64,000 nucleotides of DNA, from contig OZ245405.1 in the NCBI GenBank assembly GCA_965226695.1, positions 2,604,001 through 2,668,000 of the forward strand, written 5' to 3'. Shown piece by piece: positions 16,775 to 26,003 of the stretch. Each line of letters starts with the position of its first letter. Position 1 is the first letter of the stretch. Position numbers and translations under genes: made by a program. Source of the stretch: CATOSD01 sp965226695 (lineage in GTDB: Bacteria; Chloroflexota; Dehalococcoidia; Lucifugimonadales; CATOSD01). The notes below the pieces were generated by a model. It was given only the letters and a program-made list of their open reading frames with translations. It did no database searches and was not told where the DNA came from.

Positions 16775-17716
16775 TCAGACGCCAATCTCCGCCATGCCCG
16801 CTTCCCGCCGGGCGTCGTTTATATGGTCCAGCACACGGACGCGCAATGGTGCGAGCTCGTAGCCCACATCCGCGAGCATCCGGGAGTTGTCCACCAAGTA
16901 AACGTGTGGGACGAAGCGCTCGCCCAGCCTTATGCGCGCGTCCGGCAGGTGCTCGCGCACGAGGGCGGCCATCTCGCCCACGGTGGCCAGGTGGCCGCCG
17001 CTGTGGTACACGTGGTGCCGCAGCGAGTCCGACAGGGCGACGCGCACGAAGATTTCGGCGGCATCCTCGGCGTGAATCAGCGCCGACTTCTCATCCGGGT
17101 GGAACGGGAGGTCCACGGGCCGGCCTACCGCCGGCAGCGAAACCAACAGGCCGCCTATCAGGCCGGTCATTCCGGTTACCCTGCCATGCCCGAATACGGT
17201 GGCTATGCGCACGCCCCGGAGGTCGAGGCCGTAGCGCTCCCGGTACGCCCGGGCCGAGACGTCGTTGGCCAGCTTCGTCATGCCGTAGACGTTGACCGGA
17301 GCGGCCAGGTCGTCTTCCAGGATGGGGCGTTCCCCGAACGGCTCCTGGGTGCCGTACACGGCGATTGAGCTCGCGTAGACTACGCGCTCCAGACCGCCGT
17401 AGACCGCCGCCTCGAAGACGTTCGACGTCCCGATTATGTTGACTTGCATACCCAACTGGGGCCGCGTCTCGGTGTCCGGGGGCAGCAGCGCTGCCATGTG
17501 TATGACGCGATTCACGCCGTAGGCGTCAATGGCCTCCAGCAGCTGGGGCAGGCGGGTCACGTCGCCGCGGTAGTGGTCGACGCTGTCCGCGATGGGTTGC
17601 AGCGCCGGCCCGGGAGGCGCGAGGTCGAAGCAGACCGGACGCTGCCCGCGCTCCACCAGCTTTCGCAGGATGCGCGCCCCGATGAAGCCGTTGCCGCCGG
17701 TAACCATCGTAGTCAT
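16775..17716 (-). CDS. NAD-dependent epimerase/dehydratase
   Basis: 313 residues, extended SDR. The NAD-binding GGNGFIG is at residues 7-13, the catalytic Ser lies in VVYASSIAVYG, and the YxxxK motif is YGMTKLAND (about 150-158). Such enzymes epimerise or dehydrate nucleotide sugars or act on related carbonyls; substrate is not evident. GGAGG stands 9 nt before the ATG. It is the last gene of a leftward group beginning with the SDR/MBL genes. Confidence 0.88.
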   Translation of the reverse strand: MTTMVTGGNGFIGARILRKLVERGQRPVCFDLAPPGPALQPIADSVDHYRGDVTRLPQLLEAIDAYGVNRVIHMAALLPPDTETRPQLGMQVNIIGTSNVFEAAVYGGLERVVYASSIAVYGTQEPFGERPILEDDLAAPVNVYGMTKLANDVSARAYRERYGLDLRGVRIATVFGHGRVTGMTGLIGGLLVSLPAVGRPVDLPFHPDEKSALIHAEDAAEIFVRVALSDSLRHHVYHSGGHLATVGEMAALVREHLPDARIRLGERFVPHVYLVDNSRMLADVGYELAPLRVRVLDHINDARREAGMAEIGV

Positions 17717-17741
17717 CGCAAAAAACCTCCGGCGGCGGCGC

Positions 17742-18578
17742 CTAGAGCGGCTGCCAGTACCTGCGGCCCTGCTGCCTCACGACCCGGCCGTAGCTGACGC
17801 CGGGGTGGAAGTGCCCTGCGGCGACGACCACGCCCTCGCCCTCCGCGCGCGCGAGCACTGCCTCTCTGCTAGCGGCGCTGGCGGCCTTGTCCGTGTCCAC
17901 GCCGGCGCACCAGTCCGGGTTTTCGATCTGCTCCTTGGCGTGGAGCAAGTCGCCAACGATGAACGCCGCCTCCCCCTGCGAGGTCACGGCGATCACCTGG
18001 TGGCCCGGCGTGTGGCCGGGGGCGGGAAGGGCAGTGATCTCCTCGGTTACGGCGTGCTCGCCCTCGATCAGCTCCAGCAGCCCCATATCGTGAAGCGGCA
18101 CTACGTTCTCCTTCACCTGGGGAGCGGTGTCCAGCACGTCGGGCTGGGTGAAATGGCGCCAGTCCAGGGCCGGGGCGTAGTAGCGTGCGTTAGGGAAGTT
18201 GGGGACCGGGGCGTCGCCGGACAGGTCTACGTTCCAGCCTACGTGGTCGGCGTGGAGGTGCGTGTGCACCACCGCGTCCACGTCGCCGGGCATTACACCC
18301 TTGGCGCGCAGCTGGTGCAGCAGGTCGCCCGTGCGGTTGCCTCGGGAGGGATGCGGCCCCGGCCCCATGCCGGTGTCGACCAGGACGACTGTGCCCTTTG
18401 TCGCAACGAAGAAGCAGCCGTAGTACAGTTGCAGCATCCCGTCCGACAGCGCGCCCTCGTACGGCTGCCAGCTCTCCCGGGACACGTCCGGGAAGAAGTC
18501 AGTTGCCGCCCTGGACGGTGGCACCATATCCAGCACAGATACTATTTTGGCGTCGCCCACGGTTATGCTTGCCGGCAT
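17742..18578 (-). CDS. Metallo-beta-lactamase-fold hydrolase
   Basis: 278 residues. The zinc motif HTHLHADH and downstream metal ligands in GHTPGH and GDLLH are present, with a final GHFH. The N-terminal architecture (long loop before LVDTGMG) resembles lactonase-like or AHL-lactonase-like members, but substrate cannot be fixed. The start was moved to 18578 because AAGGAG lies 7 nt upstream of it; the ATG at 18596 has no ribosome binding site and would contain that SD. Confidence 0.87.
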   Translation of the reverse strand: MPASITVGDAKIVSVLDMVPPSRAATDFFPDVSRESWQPYEGALSDGMLQLYYGCFFVATKGTVVLVDTGMGPGPHPSRGNRTGDLLHQLRAKGVMPGDVDAVVHTHLHADHVGWNVDLSGDAPVPNFPNARYYAPALDWRHFTQPDVLDTAPQVKENVVPLHDMGLLELIEGEHAVTEEITALPAPGHTPGHQVIAVTSQGEAAFIVGDLLHAKEQIENPDWCAGVDTDKAASAASREAVLARAEGEGVVVAAGHFHPGVSYGRVVRQQGRRYWQPL

Positions 18579-18636
18579 TGGTCTGCTCCTTGACATGGAT
18601 ACCTGCTGAATCGATCCGCCTGTCGGGGGCTTCCGG

Positions 18637-19413
18637 TCAGTTGGAATAGTCGAGCGGGGGCATGAGGAATTCGTACTTCTCAGCGTCGCTGTACCCCTCC
18701 ATCGGAGAGGGCGAAATGCCCTTGCTTTCTATGGAGGCCCTTACGATGTCCCTGGTGAACTTTCCTATGGAGCTCTCACCCAACACCTCTTCGATGGGCA
18801 TCCAGACGCAGGCCTCGATCTCCTCTTCCTGCATGACGATCTCGCTGCTATGCGGGGAGAGGCGACACACAAAATATATGTCGGACTTGCCGTAGCGATA
18901 GCCGTGCCAATGTCGGAAGCACACCAGGGACTCGAAGCGGGTCCTTATGCCCGTCTCCTCGTAGACCTCGCGGACGGCGGCATCTGAGACGTGCTCTCCC
19001 GGCCGCAAGGCTCCGCCCGGCAACTTGAAGGAAAATCCCTTGCGGCTTGGGTTCCACTCCTTGTACCGCTCGGACACGACCAGAAGCTCGTTTGCGTCGT
19101 TCACCACCACGCCCCCTACGCCCACGTAGTGCGTGGCGTACGGGGGTATGAAGGCGTCCGCCTCGAGCTGCAGCGTCAGCAGCACGCTGGAGGCTTCCGC
19201 ATGGTGGTACATGAAACCGGCTTCGACCGCGGCCGGCACCAGTGCGGCCTTGGAGATCGGCACCATGAGCCAGACCACCTTGTAGCCCTCGGCCCGCCAC
19301 GCCTCCAGCGAGTGCGTCAACTGCTCACGGAAGCGTTCAGCGGGGCCGCTCAGTGCGTCGGGGTCCACTTCCACTCCTCCGAAGGGATTGGGCGCAGCTT
19401 GTATCAGCTCCAT
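18637..19413 (-). CDS. Pre-Nudix + Nudix hydrolase (NUDT6-like)
   Basis: 258 residues. The N-terminal ~95 residues look like the pre-Nudix domain of eukaryotic NUDT6-type and plant Nudix proteins (AWRAEGYKVVWLMVPISKAALVPAAVEAGFMYHHAE). The Nudix domain follows with box GGALRPGEHVSDAAVREVYEETG (about residues 132-154). Substrate unknown. GAGGG is 7 nt before the ATG, and the gene is 10 bp beyond the stop-to-start gap of the next MBL gene, suggesting one transcript. Confidence 0.83.
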   Translation of the reverse strand: MELIQAAPNPFGGVEVDPDALSGPAERFREQLTHSLEAWRAEGYKVVWLMVPISKAALVPAAVEAGFMYHHAEASSVLLTLQLEADAFIPPYATHYVGVGGVVVNDANELLVVSERYKEWNPSRKGFSFKLPGGALRPGEHVSDAAVREVYEETGIRTRFESLVCFRHWHGYRYGKSDIYFVCRLSPHSSEIVMQEEEIEACVWMPIEEVLGESSIGKFTRDIVRASIESKGISPSPMEGYSDAEKYEFLMPPLDYSN

Positions 19414-19423
19414 GGTTAAGCCC

Positions 19424-20248
19424 TCACTCGTTCAGACTGTATTGCACGGCGGTAGAGGCCACTCGCCCTTCTTTGGCGAGCTTCTCGAGGTGGGTCGTAA
19501 CGTTGCGCTCCGCCGACTGGCGCAGCCCGCGCTTCAGGTTGCGCGGGTAGATGTCTCGCGTGATGTCTTGCACCTCAGCCAGGCCTTTGGCCAGGGCGTT
19601 AAGCACCTGTTGTTCACGCTCTGCCCTGTGGTCGATGTACCACTGCACGAGCCGCCTGCCCCTCGGCGGCGGAACCACCGGGCCGTGGGCGGGGCATACG
19701 ATGTCGTGGCCGAACGTCGTCAGCAGTTTCAGCGACTTCATGTATGTCGACAGGTCGCGCACCGTCGAGGAGGACGCACCCAGAACGGTATCGCCCGTGA
19801 ACAGAGCCCTGTCCTCTTTCAGGTAGTAGCAGACGTGATCAATCTCGTGGCCCGGCGTGAACAGCGCGCGCAACTTCGCGCCGCCGCCCGTGCGGATGAC
19901 TTCCCTCGACTTCAGGGGCACTACCGTGCCCTTGCCGACCATCTTTTCCATGCGTTCCGCGAGCTTGGGGTGGCACCGAATCGGCGCGCCCGTGGCGTCG
20001 TGGACGCGGTCCGCGCCGCCTACGTGGTCCTGGTGGCCGTGCGTAATGAGAATGCTGTTTATCTTGGGGCGACCCAACTTCTCGTAGTAGTCGAGGATCA
20101 TCCCGGTCCACTCTCTGTCGTGCTCGCCGGTGTCGATGATAGTCATCTCATCGTCGGGGTCGCCGACGAAGTAGTTGTTGCTGCCGCCGGGATGAGCGAT
20201 TCCCCCGTCGTCGATGTGCATGACGTAGACGTGCTCGCTAATCTGCAT
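19424..20248 (-). CDS. Metallo-beta-lactamase-fold hydrolase, LACTB2-like
   Basis: 274 residues. Zinc ligands in THGHQDHVGG, in GHEIDH and in the GDTVL segment. The C-terminal part (HRAEREQQVLNAL...NVTTHLEKLAKEGRV) looks like the winged-helix tail of the LACTB2/endoribonuclease-like subgroup. A strong GAGGTG is 4 nt from the ATG. It probably belongs to the same leftward transcript as its neighbours. Confidence 0.85.
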   Translation of the reverse strand: MQISEHVYVMHIDDGGIAHPGGSNNYFVGDPDDEMTIIDTGEHDREWTGMILDYYEKLGRPKINSILITHGHQDHVGGADRVHDATGAPIRCHPKLAERMEKMVGKGTVVPLKSREVIRTGGGAKLRALFTPGHEIDHVCYYLKEDRALFTGDTVLGASSSTVRDLSTYMKSLKLLTTFGHDIVCPAHGPVVPPPRGRRLVQWYIDHRAEREQQVLNALAKGLAEVQDITRDIYPRNLKRGLRQSAERNVTTHLEKLAKEGRVASTAVQYSLNE

Positions 20249-20306
20249 CGTTCACCTCTTTCAGGGTGTCTGTGTTCACCGCGGTGCGCCTCGCGCCGTC
20301 GGCTTG

Positions 20307-22628
20307 CTACTCCGACGAGCCCTGCGCCCGTTGCAGCGCCTCGAGGACCTTCCCGGGAGACATGGGCAGCTCGGTCATACGCACTCCGACGGCGTCGTAT
20401 ATGGCGTTGGCCACGGCGGCCATGGGAGGCACGATAGACACCTCCCCCACGCCTCGCACGCCATAGGGGTGCCCCGGGTTCGCAACCTCGACGATTACCG
20501 TGTCGATCATGGGAAGGTCGAGCGACGTGGGCATTCTGTAGTCCAGGAAGGTGGGGTTCAGCATCTGTCCCCGGTCGTCGAAGTAGTATTCCTCGTTGAG
20601 CGCCCAGCCGATGCCCTGAACGGCGCCGCCCTGCATCTGGCCTTCCACGTAGCTGGGGTGAATGGCCTTGCCCACGTCCTGGATGGCGGTGAAGCGCAGG
20701 ATGTCTACCTTGCCGGTGCCGGGGTCGACCTCCACGTCAACCATGTGGAACGCGAAGGCGTTGCCCACTCCGCCCGGGTTGACCGTGGCGCGGCCCACTA
20801 TCGGCCCGCCTGTGCCGTTAAGCTGCGCCGACAACTCCCCGAAGGTCGTGCTCAGCTCAGTGTCCTGTCGGTGGCGCAGGTTCCCCTTGTCGTACTCGAC
20901 CTCGTCAGGGGACACGTCCCAGATGCGGGCGGCGCGCTCGATCATCTGCGCGCGGACGTCTTGGGCCGCCTCGTAGCAGGCGTGACCCATCTTGAAGGTG
21001 ACGCCGCTGCCGCCCGCGCCGGAGCTGTAGCCAATGGAGTCGGTGTCGGCGATAGAGGGCTTCACCAGCTCCACCGGGATTCCGAGCGCCTCCGCGACGT
21101 GCATGGCCATCGCCGCGCGGCTGCCGCCGATGTCTGGCGAGCCTTCCACGAGACTGACTGTGCCGTCGGGGTTGACGCTGGCGACCGCGCTCGCGGGCCC
21201 CGAGCCGTTGAACCACGCGCCGCTGGCCACGCCGCGACCGCGGTTTGGCCCTTCCAGGGAGCTCTTGTAATGGGGATGCTCCCTGGATGCCTCCAGCATC
21301 TCCACGTTTCCTATGCGCAGGTACACCGGGCCGGCGGCCTGGCGTGTGCCCTCCCTGGAAGCGTTCAGTAGCCGGAACTCGATTGGGTCCATGGAGAGCT
21401 TTTCGCACAGCTCATCGACTACAGCCTCGGCTGCGAATGCGGCGGCGGGCGAGCCCGGGGCGCGGTACGCCGCCGTCTTCTGGGTGTTGACTACCACGTC
21501 GAATCCCTCGATCATGACGTTTGGTATGTCGTAGGGGCCCAGCATGGTGCGGCAGCCCGACGGCACCGGCGAGCCGGGGAAAGCGCCCGCCTCGTAGACC
21601 AGACGCGCCTCGGCGGCGGTCAGCTTGCCGCCGGCGGTCGCGCCAATCTTGACCCAAATGCGGGAGGCAGAGGTCGGCCCAGTGCCCTGGAAGACCTCCG
21701 CGCGGGTCATCGTGAGCTTCACGGGCTGGCCGGACTTGCGCGACAGCGCGGCGGCCACCGGCTCCAGGTAACAGCCGCCCTGGCCCTTGCCGCCGAACCC
21801 GCCGCCTATCTCCATGGGCACCAGCTTGACGCGGGAAACGGGGATGCCCAGGATTCGCGAGGTGTGGTCCCTCAGCGCGAAGTGGCCCTGGCTGCTCGTC
21901 CAAACGGTCACGTAGTCGTCGTCGCCCCAGTAGGCGGTGGCGGAGTGAGGCTCTATGTAGCCCTGGTGCACGGACTTCGTGCGAAACTCGCGCTCCACCA
22001 CCACGTCGGCCTCCTCGAAGCCTCTGTCCGGGTCTCCCATGCGGAACTCGAACCTGTTGGCGAGGTTGGTGGGACTATCCGAGTCCGCTTCACCCCATCC
22101 GCCCGCGCGGGACGCCGCGCTGGACATGGTGAGCAGCCTCTCGTGGAGGATCGGCGCGCCCTCTTCGAGCGCCTCGTCGGCGGTAAGAACCGCGGGCAGC
22201 ACCTCGTAGTCCACGTCGATGAGCGACAGCGCCTGCTCTGCCTCGTGGGCCGAAACCGCGGCTACGGCAGCCACGGCGTGGCCGGCGTAGAGCGCCTTCT
22301 CGCGGGCCAGCACGTTGCGGCTGTAGAAGCCGTAGTTGAGATTGGAGCCTTCCCGCGCCTCGGCGGAGATTTCGGGCAGGTCTTCGGCGGTCACCACGGC
22401 GCGCACGCCCGGCAGGGCGAGCGCACGGCTCGCGTCGATGGACCTGATGCGGGCGTGCGCGTGAGGGCTGCGCAGCAGCCGCGCGTGCAGCGCGCCGGTG
22501 GCCTGAGCGTCGGCGGCGTAGCGCGCGCGGCCGGTCACCTTTTCGTAGCCGTCGTGGCGAATGGGCCGCGTGCCGACTACGTCGTAGTCCTGGGTGGAGA
22601 GCACCACGTTTGGTTCATAGGAGATCAT
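20307..22628 (-). CDS. Xanthine dehydrogenase-family molybdopterin subunit
   Basis: 773 residues, the large catalytic subunit of a molybdenum hydroxylase. The N-terminal half begins VGTRPIRHDGYEKVTGRARYAAD, and the molybdopterin region shows GGGFGGKGQGG (about 263-273), AYRAPGSPAAAFAAE (about 375) and a late GVRGVGEVSIVPPMAA with the family's conserved Glu. AGGAGGTACGG precedes the ATG. The FAD (CoxM) and 2Fe-2S (CoxS) subunits normally adjacent are absent here, so partners must be elsewhere or it acts differently. Confidence 0.88.
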   Translation of the reverse strand: MISYEPNVVLSTQDYDVVGTRPIRHDGYEKVTGRARYAADAQATGALHARLLRSPHAHARIRSIDASRALALPGVRAVVTAEDLPEISAEAREGSNLNYGFYSRNVLAREKALYAGHAVAAVAAVSAHEAEQALSLIDVDYEVLPAVLTADEALEEGAPILHERLLTMSSAASRAGGWGEADSDSPTNLANRFEFRMGDPDRGFEEADVVVEREFRTKSVHQGYIEPHSATAYWGDDDYVTVWTSSQGHFALRDHTSRILGIPVSRVKLVPMEIGGGFGGKGQGGCYLEPVAAALSRKSGQPVKLTMTRAEVFQGTGPTSASRIWVKIGATAGGKLTAAEARLVYEAGAFPGSPVPSGCRTMLGPYDIPNVMIEGFDVVVNTQKTAAYRAPGSPAAAFAAEAVVDELCEKLSMDPIEFRLLNASREGTRQAAGPVYLRIGNVEMLEASREHPHYKSSLEGPNRGRGVASGAWFNGSGPASAVASVNPDGTVSLVEGSPDIGGSRAAMAMHVAEALGIPVELVKPSIADTDSIGYSSGAGGSGVTFKMGHACYEAAQDVRAQMIERAARIWDVSPDEVEYDKGNLRHRQDTELSTTFGELSAQLNGTGGPIVGRATVNPGGVGNAFAFHMVDVEVDPGTGKVDILRFTAIQDVGKAIHPSYVEGQMQGGAVQGIGWALNEEYYFDDRGQMLNPTFLDYRMPTSLDLPMIDTVIVEVANPGHPYGVRGVGEVSIVPPMAAVANAIYDAVGVRMTELPMSPGKVLEALQRAQGSSE

Positions 22629-22747
22629 CCGTACCTCCTGCTGTGGGGATGCGCCAAATGTACCACAAACCGAAATGCAAGGGGGCGCGGCGACATTCGG
22701 AAGAGGCCGCCCGCCCGCGGCACCCGGATTGCTATCCTGGTCGTAAA

Positions 22748-22780
22748 GAGAGGCCCCGCAGTTTGTTTGCGGGGCCTCTC
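22748..22780 (-). terminator. Intrinsic terminator of the SDR gene pair
   Basis: 13-bp perfect stem GAGAGGCCCCGCA/TGCGGGGCCTCTC with a 7-nt loop; on the minus strand it is followed by TTTACG. It lies 47 bp beyond the stop of the first SDR gene. Confidence 0.8.
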
Positions 22781-22826
22781 GGCGTTGGCTTTGCCGCGCG
22801 AACGGCCGCGGCCCTCCGCTACGGGG

Positions 22827-23756
22827 TTACTGGCGGGGCGCTTGCACCGGGGCCGGGTTCACGAGGTCCATCCCCAGCGTGCCGGGGAACATCGCGGCGA
22901 TCTCCTCCACGGACCAGCGCCCCTGGGTGGAGAGTGTCCTGACCGGCTCAGGGTTGCTCATCAGCGACACCTCGCCGCCCGTGACGTGGAACACCTGGCC
23001 GTTGACGTCCTTGGCGGCGTCGGAGGCCAGCCAGGTCACCATCGGCGCTATGTCTTCCGCCTCGCGGCGCAGCCGGATCGGCTGGGCCCCGGACGCGCTC
23101 TGTATGCCGCTCGCGGCCCTGATCTCGCGCGCGCTGTCCGGCACCGTGGCGGTCATGCGGGTTTCCGCGCCGGGCGAAATGGAGTTGGCGCGCGCGCCGT
23201 AGCGGCCCATGTCGCGAGCGTAGCAGCGCGTGAGGCCGGCGATGCCGTCCTTCGCGGCGCCGTAGTTGGCCTGCCCTGAGTTGCCGTACAGGCCCGACGT
23301 GGACGAGAAGGTTATCAGGCAGCCGCTGCGCTGCTGTCGATACAGTATCGACGCGTACTTGGCGACCGAGAACGTGCCCTTCAGGTGGACGGCGATCACG
23401 GCGTCCCACTCCTGCTCGGTCATATTGAATATCATGCGGTCTCTGAGTATGCCCGCCGGAGTCACCACGATGTCCAGCTTGCCGAAGGTGTCGACCGCCG
23501 TCCGAACTATGTTCTCGCCGCCCTCCATCGTTGCCACCGAGTCGTAGTTGGCAACCGCCGTGCCACCGGCCGCCTTGATCTCGTTCACCACCTGATCGGC
23601 AGGGGCGGCGGCACCGCCGGAGCCGTCCACCGCGGCGCCCAGGTCGTTCACTACCACCTTCGCGCCCTCTTCGGCGAACAGCAGCGCGATGCCTCGGCCA
23701 ATACCTCGGCCCGAGCCGGTTACGACGGCTACCTTGTCCTTGAGCATATCTCCCAT
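22827..23756 (-). CDS. SDR oxidoreductase, MFE-2-like (paralogue A)
   Basis: 309 residues. Rossmann motif TGSGRGIGRG at 14-23, VVVNDLGAAVDG typical of the (3R)-hydroxyacyl-CoA dehydrogenase domain of MFE-2, catalytic Ser in TFSSTSG and YGAAK. The usual NNAG is TPAG here. A ~50-residue C-terminal extension (RTLSTQGRWSVEEIAAMFP) is shared with its neighbour. Likely an NAD(P)-dependent hydroxyacyl-CoA or alcohol dehydrogenase; substrate unknown. AGGAGA lies upstream of the ATG. Confidence 0.86.
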   Translation of the reverse strand: MGDMLKDKVAVVTGSGRGIGRGIALLFAEEGAKVVVNDLGAAVDGSGGAAAPADQVVNEIKAAGGTAVANYDSVATMEGGENIVRTAVDTFGKLDIVVTPAGILRDRMIFNMTEQEWDAVIAVHLKGTFSVAKYASILYRQQRSGCLITFSSTSGLYGNSGQANYGAAKDGIAGLTRCYARDMGRYGARANSISPGAETRMTATVPDSAREIRAASGIQSASGAQPIRLRREAEDIAPMVTWLASDAAKDVNGQVFHVTGGEVSLMSNPEPVRTLSTQGRWSVEEIAAMFPGTLGMDLVNPAPVQAPRQ

Positions 23757-23808
23757 ATGTTGCTATCTCCTGAAGCCGGTTGAGTGAGGCTGGATCTGGT
23801 AGTCGCGC

Positions 23809-24717
23809 CTACTGCCTTGGGGGTTGAGCCGGCGAGGGATTCACCAGCCCTTGCGTCAGCTTGGTGGGCGCGAGCCTGCTTATCTCGTCCAGGGTCCAGC
23901 GACCGTTCTTGAAGATGGTGCGGATCCTGCGAGGTTGGGACATCAAGGTTATGTTGCCGCCGTAGACGAGAAAGGTCTGCCCGTTGACGTTGCCGGCGAG
24001 GTCGCTCGCCAGGTACGCCACGAACGGCGCGATGTCGTCGGGTTCCATGGTCTCCTGCTCTGAAGGCAGCTGGTCGGCCTGGCCCTGGCGCGCGATGTCG
24101 GGGATCGTCGCGATCATGCGCGTGTTGGCGCGCGGAGCGATGGAGTTGGCGGTTACGCCGTAGCGTCCCATGTCGCGGGCGACCACCTTGGTGAACCCGG
24201 CGATGCCGGACTTGGCCGCGCCGTAGTTGACCTGTCCGGTGTTGCCGACCAGGCCCGACTCGGAGCTGAAGGTGATGACTCGCCCGCTGCGCTGTTGCCT
24301 GAACACGATGCAGGCGTGCTTTACCACGGAGAACGTGCCCTTCAGGTGGACGGCGATTACCGCGTCCCACTCTTCTTCGGTCATGTTGAAGACCATGCGG
24401 TCGCGGAGGATGCCGGCAGGCGTCACCACGATGTCCAGCTTGCCGAAGCTGTCGAGCGCGGCCTTTACGATGTTCTCGCCGCCCTCCATGGTAGCGACGG
24501 ACTCGTAGTTGGGGAACGCGGTCCCGCCCGCACCCCTGATTTCGCCGACGACCTGGTCGGCAGGCGCGACGGATTCGCCGGTGCCGTCAACCGCGCCGCC
24601 AATGTCGTTTACGACAACGCTCGCGCCCTCGGCGGCCAACGTCATGGCAATGCCGCGCCCGATTCCTCGGCCCGCGCCCGTGACGATCGCCACCTTCCCA
24701 GTCAAAGTGTCTGCCAT
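23809..24717 (-). CDS. SDR oxidoreductase, MFE-2-like (paralogue B)
   Basis: 302 residues from the ATG at 24717, chosen because AAGGAG is 5 nt upstream; an ATG nine codons earlier lacks this. TGAGRGIGRG, the same TPAG variant, Ser in TFSSESG and YGAAK are present, as is the C-terminal RTIFKNGRWTLDEISRLAP tail. Close similarity to the following gene over the whole length indicates a tandem duplication. The 52-bp spacing suggests one operon ended by the terminator at 22748. Confidence 0.86.
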   Translation of the reverse strand: MADTLTGKVAIVTGAGRGIGRGIAMTLAAEGASVVVNDIGGAVDGTGESVAPADQVVGEIRGAGGTAFPNYESVATMEGGENIVKAALDSFGKLDIVVTPAGILRDRMVFNMTEEEWDAVIAVHLKGTFSVVKHACIVFRQQRSGRVITFSSESGLVGNTGQVNYGAAKSGIAGFTKVVARDMGRYGVTANSIAPRANTRMIATIPDIARQGQADQLPSEQETMEPDDIAPFVAYLASDLAGNVNGQTFLVYGGNITLMSQPRRIRTIFKNGRWTLDEISRLAPTKLTQGLVNPSPAQPPRQ

Positions 24718-24751
24718 GTACTCTCCTTTCCGATGCGTTCTCAATTCATTG

Positions 24752-24791
24752 GTGGCCCTCTCCCCTGGGAGAGGGTAAGTGTGAGGGCGAG
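24752..24791. repeat. Short inverted intergenic repeat (CCCTCTCCC type)
   Basis: Core CCCTCTCCC-CT-GGGAGAGGG followed by TAAGTGTGAGGGCGA. A related element is at 45871-45909. The surrounding gap 24718-25033 (316 bp) holds no credible gene. Confidence 0.75.
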
Positions 24792-25033
24792 CGACTTAAA
24801 GCGCGGGGGCGTCCGCCACCGTTTGCGGAACCCAACCGCTCGCGCCCTTTTCCCGGCATTTCGGCAATTCCCGGCGACATTGTATCATGCCCCGGTGGGC
24901 AAGTGTCTTAAGGGGAATGACAGCGGTGATGAGAAAGTCGTCAGAGAGTTCATCCCCTTCGGCCTCCGAATGATCATCCAATGTGGTCTACGGGTGCGGA
25001 CTGTCGTGTACCCTTCTTGGGGCCGCTAGGAGA

Positions 25034-25645
25034 TCACTCCAACCAGGTGACGACTTCCGAGTGGGGCCTGCGCTGCGTGTTCGGCAACGCCGCGGCCTTG
25101 CCGAAGAAAACGACCCCCACCATCGTCCAGGCCTCGTCCGCGCCCAGAATCCTCGCAAGGTCGGGGATTCTGGTGAGACCTCCCGTGCTCCAGTCGATAC
25201 GGAGATCTTCAGCAACCGCGGCCAGCGCCATGTTCTGAATGGCGCAGCATGAAGTAGCGTAGTTCTCCCGCGTCACCTCGTCGTTGGCTCCATCGAGGCT
25301 GTAGACGTACACCATCGCGGGGGCGTTCAGGACCCGGTCCCTTGCCGCGTCTGCCGACCGCAGTTTCTGCTCCGGGTTCGGATTGGCTACCCCGTCGTAC
25401 GTCGACTGCCACGCGGCCTCGCCGATTCGCGTCCTCATCGGGCTGTCCTTCCGCACCGCGAAGAACCGCGTGGGATCGGTTAGCCGGTGATTTGGGGCCC
25501 AGACCGCCGCGGAGAACAGCCGCTCCAGTGTCCCACGTGAAACCGGCTCCCCGGTAAACTCCTTCACGTTGCGCCTGCGAAAGATCGCCTCATAGACACT
25601 GACGGAACTTGCCGGAATTCTTGCGTCGCCGCTGTTCAACTTCAT
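25034..25645 (-). CDS. Nitroreductase-family flavoprotein
   Basis: 203 residues. FMN-binding N-terminus VYEAIFRRRNVKEFTGEPV (about 17-35) with the early RRR pattern, central APNHRLTDPTRFF and ENYATSCCAIQNMALAA dimer helix, C-terminal VGVVFFGKA. Such enzymes reduce nitro groups, quinones or enones using NAD(P)H. The strong SD AGGAGG is 6 nt from the ATG. A second nitroreductase family member is at 49.5 kb. Confidence 0.87.
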   Translation of the reverse strand: MKLNSGDARIPASSVSVYEAIFRRRNVKEFTGEPVSRGTLERLFSAAVWAPNHRLTDPTRFFAVRKDSPMRTRIGEAAWQSTYDGVANPNPEQKLRSADAARDRVLNAPAMVYVYSLDGANDEVTRENYATSCCAIQNMALAAVAEDLRIDWSTGGLTRIPDLARILGADEAWTMVGVVFFGKAAALPNTQRRPHSEVVTWLE

Positions 25646-25807
25646 TTCCGCCTCCTGGGATTCCTCTTAACACACCAGCTCCGCTGCCTTCCAATCCCCG
25701 GATTACAGCGATTGTGGCTGTCAATCACCATGGGCATTTCCAGTCTACAGCAAGTCTGATGTGATGGGCTGCACCGCGCCGGTACAGCATTTGATTTCAG
25801 GCCGCTC

Positions 25808-25836
25808 TTGACAGCGTAATGTTACTACACTAGTAA
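25808..25836 (+). promoter_or_regulatory. Predicted promoter with overlapping inverted-repeat operator
   Basis: TTGACA, 17 bp, TAGTAA. The -10 forms one arm of a perfect 6-bp inverted repeat TTACTA-CAC-TAGTAA (25822-25836), a layout expected for a repressor site. It precedes the chimeric flippase gene. Beyond this, 25646-26003 holds nothing I can name. Confidence 0.45.
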
Positions 25837-26003
25837 TTAGTAGCCTTAATCCAAATGCAGGCCTCCGTGGGTAGAGCCTGACGTGGATTGGCCTTCCCCG
25901 GCCGTAAGACCTTGCCGGCACGTTGGATGCGGCGAAAGGGCGTAATGGTATCTGGTCTCAGCCGACAAGATTCCCTCCTTACCAGGGGAGCGACGCCAGT
26001 TCT

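Noticed and set aside
21864..23279. 471-codon plus-strand frame spanning the molybdenum hydroxylase and SDR genes
   Set aside because: It crosses two real minus-strand genes and a terminator, and has no domain features.
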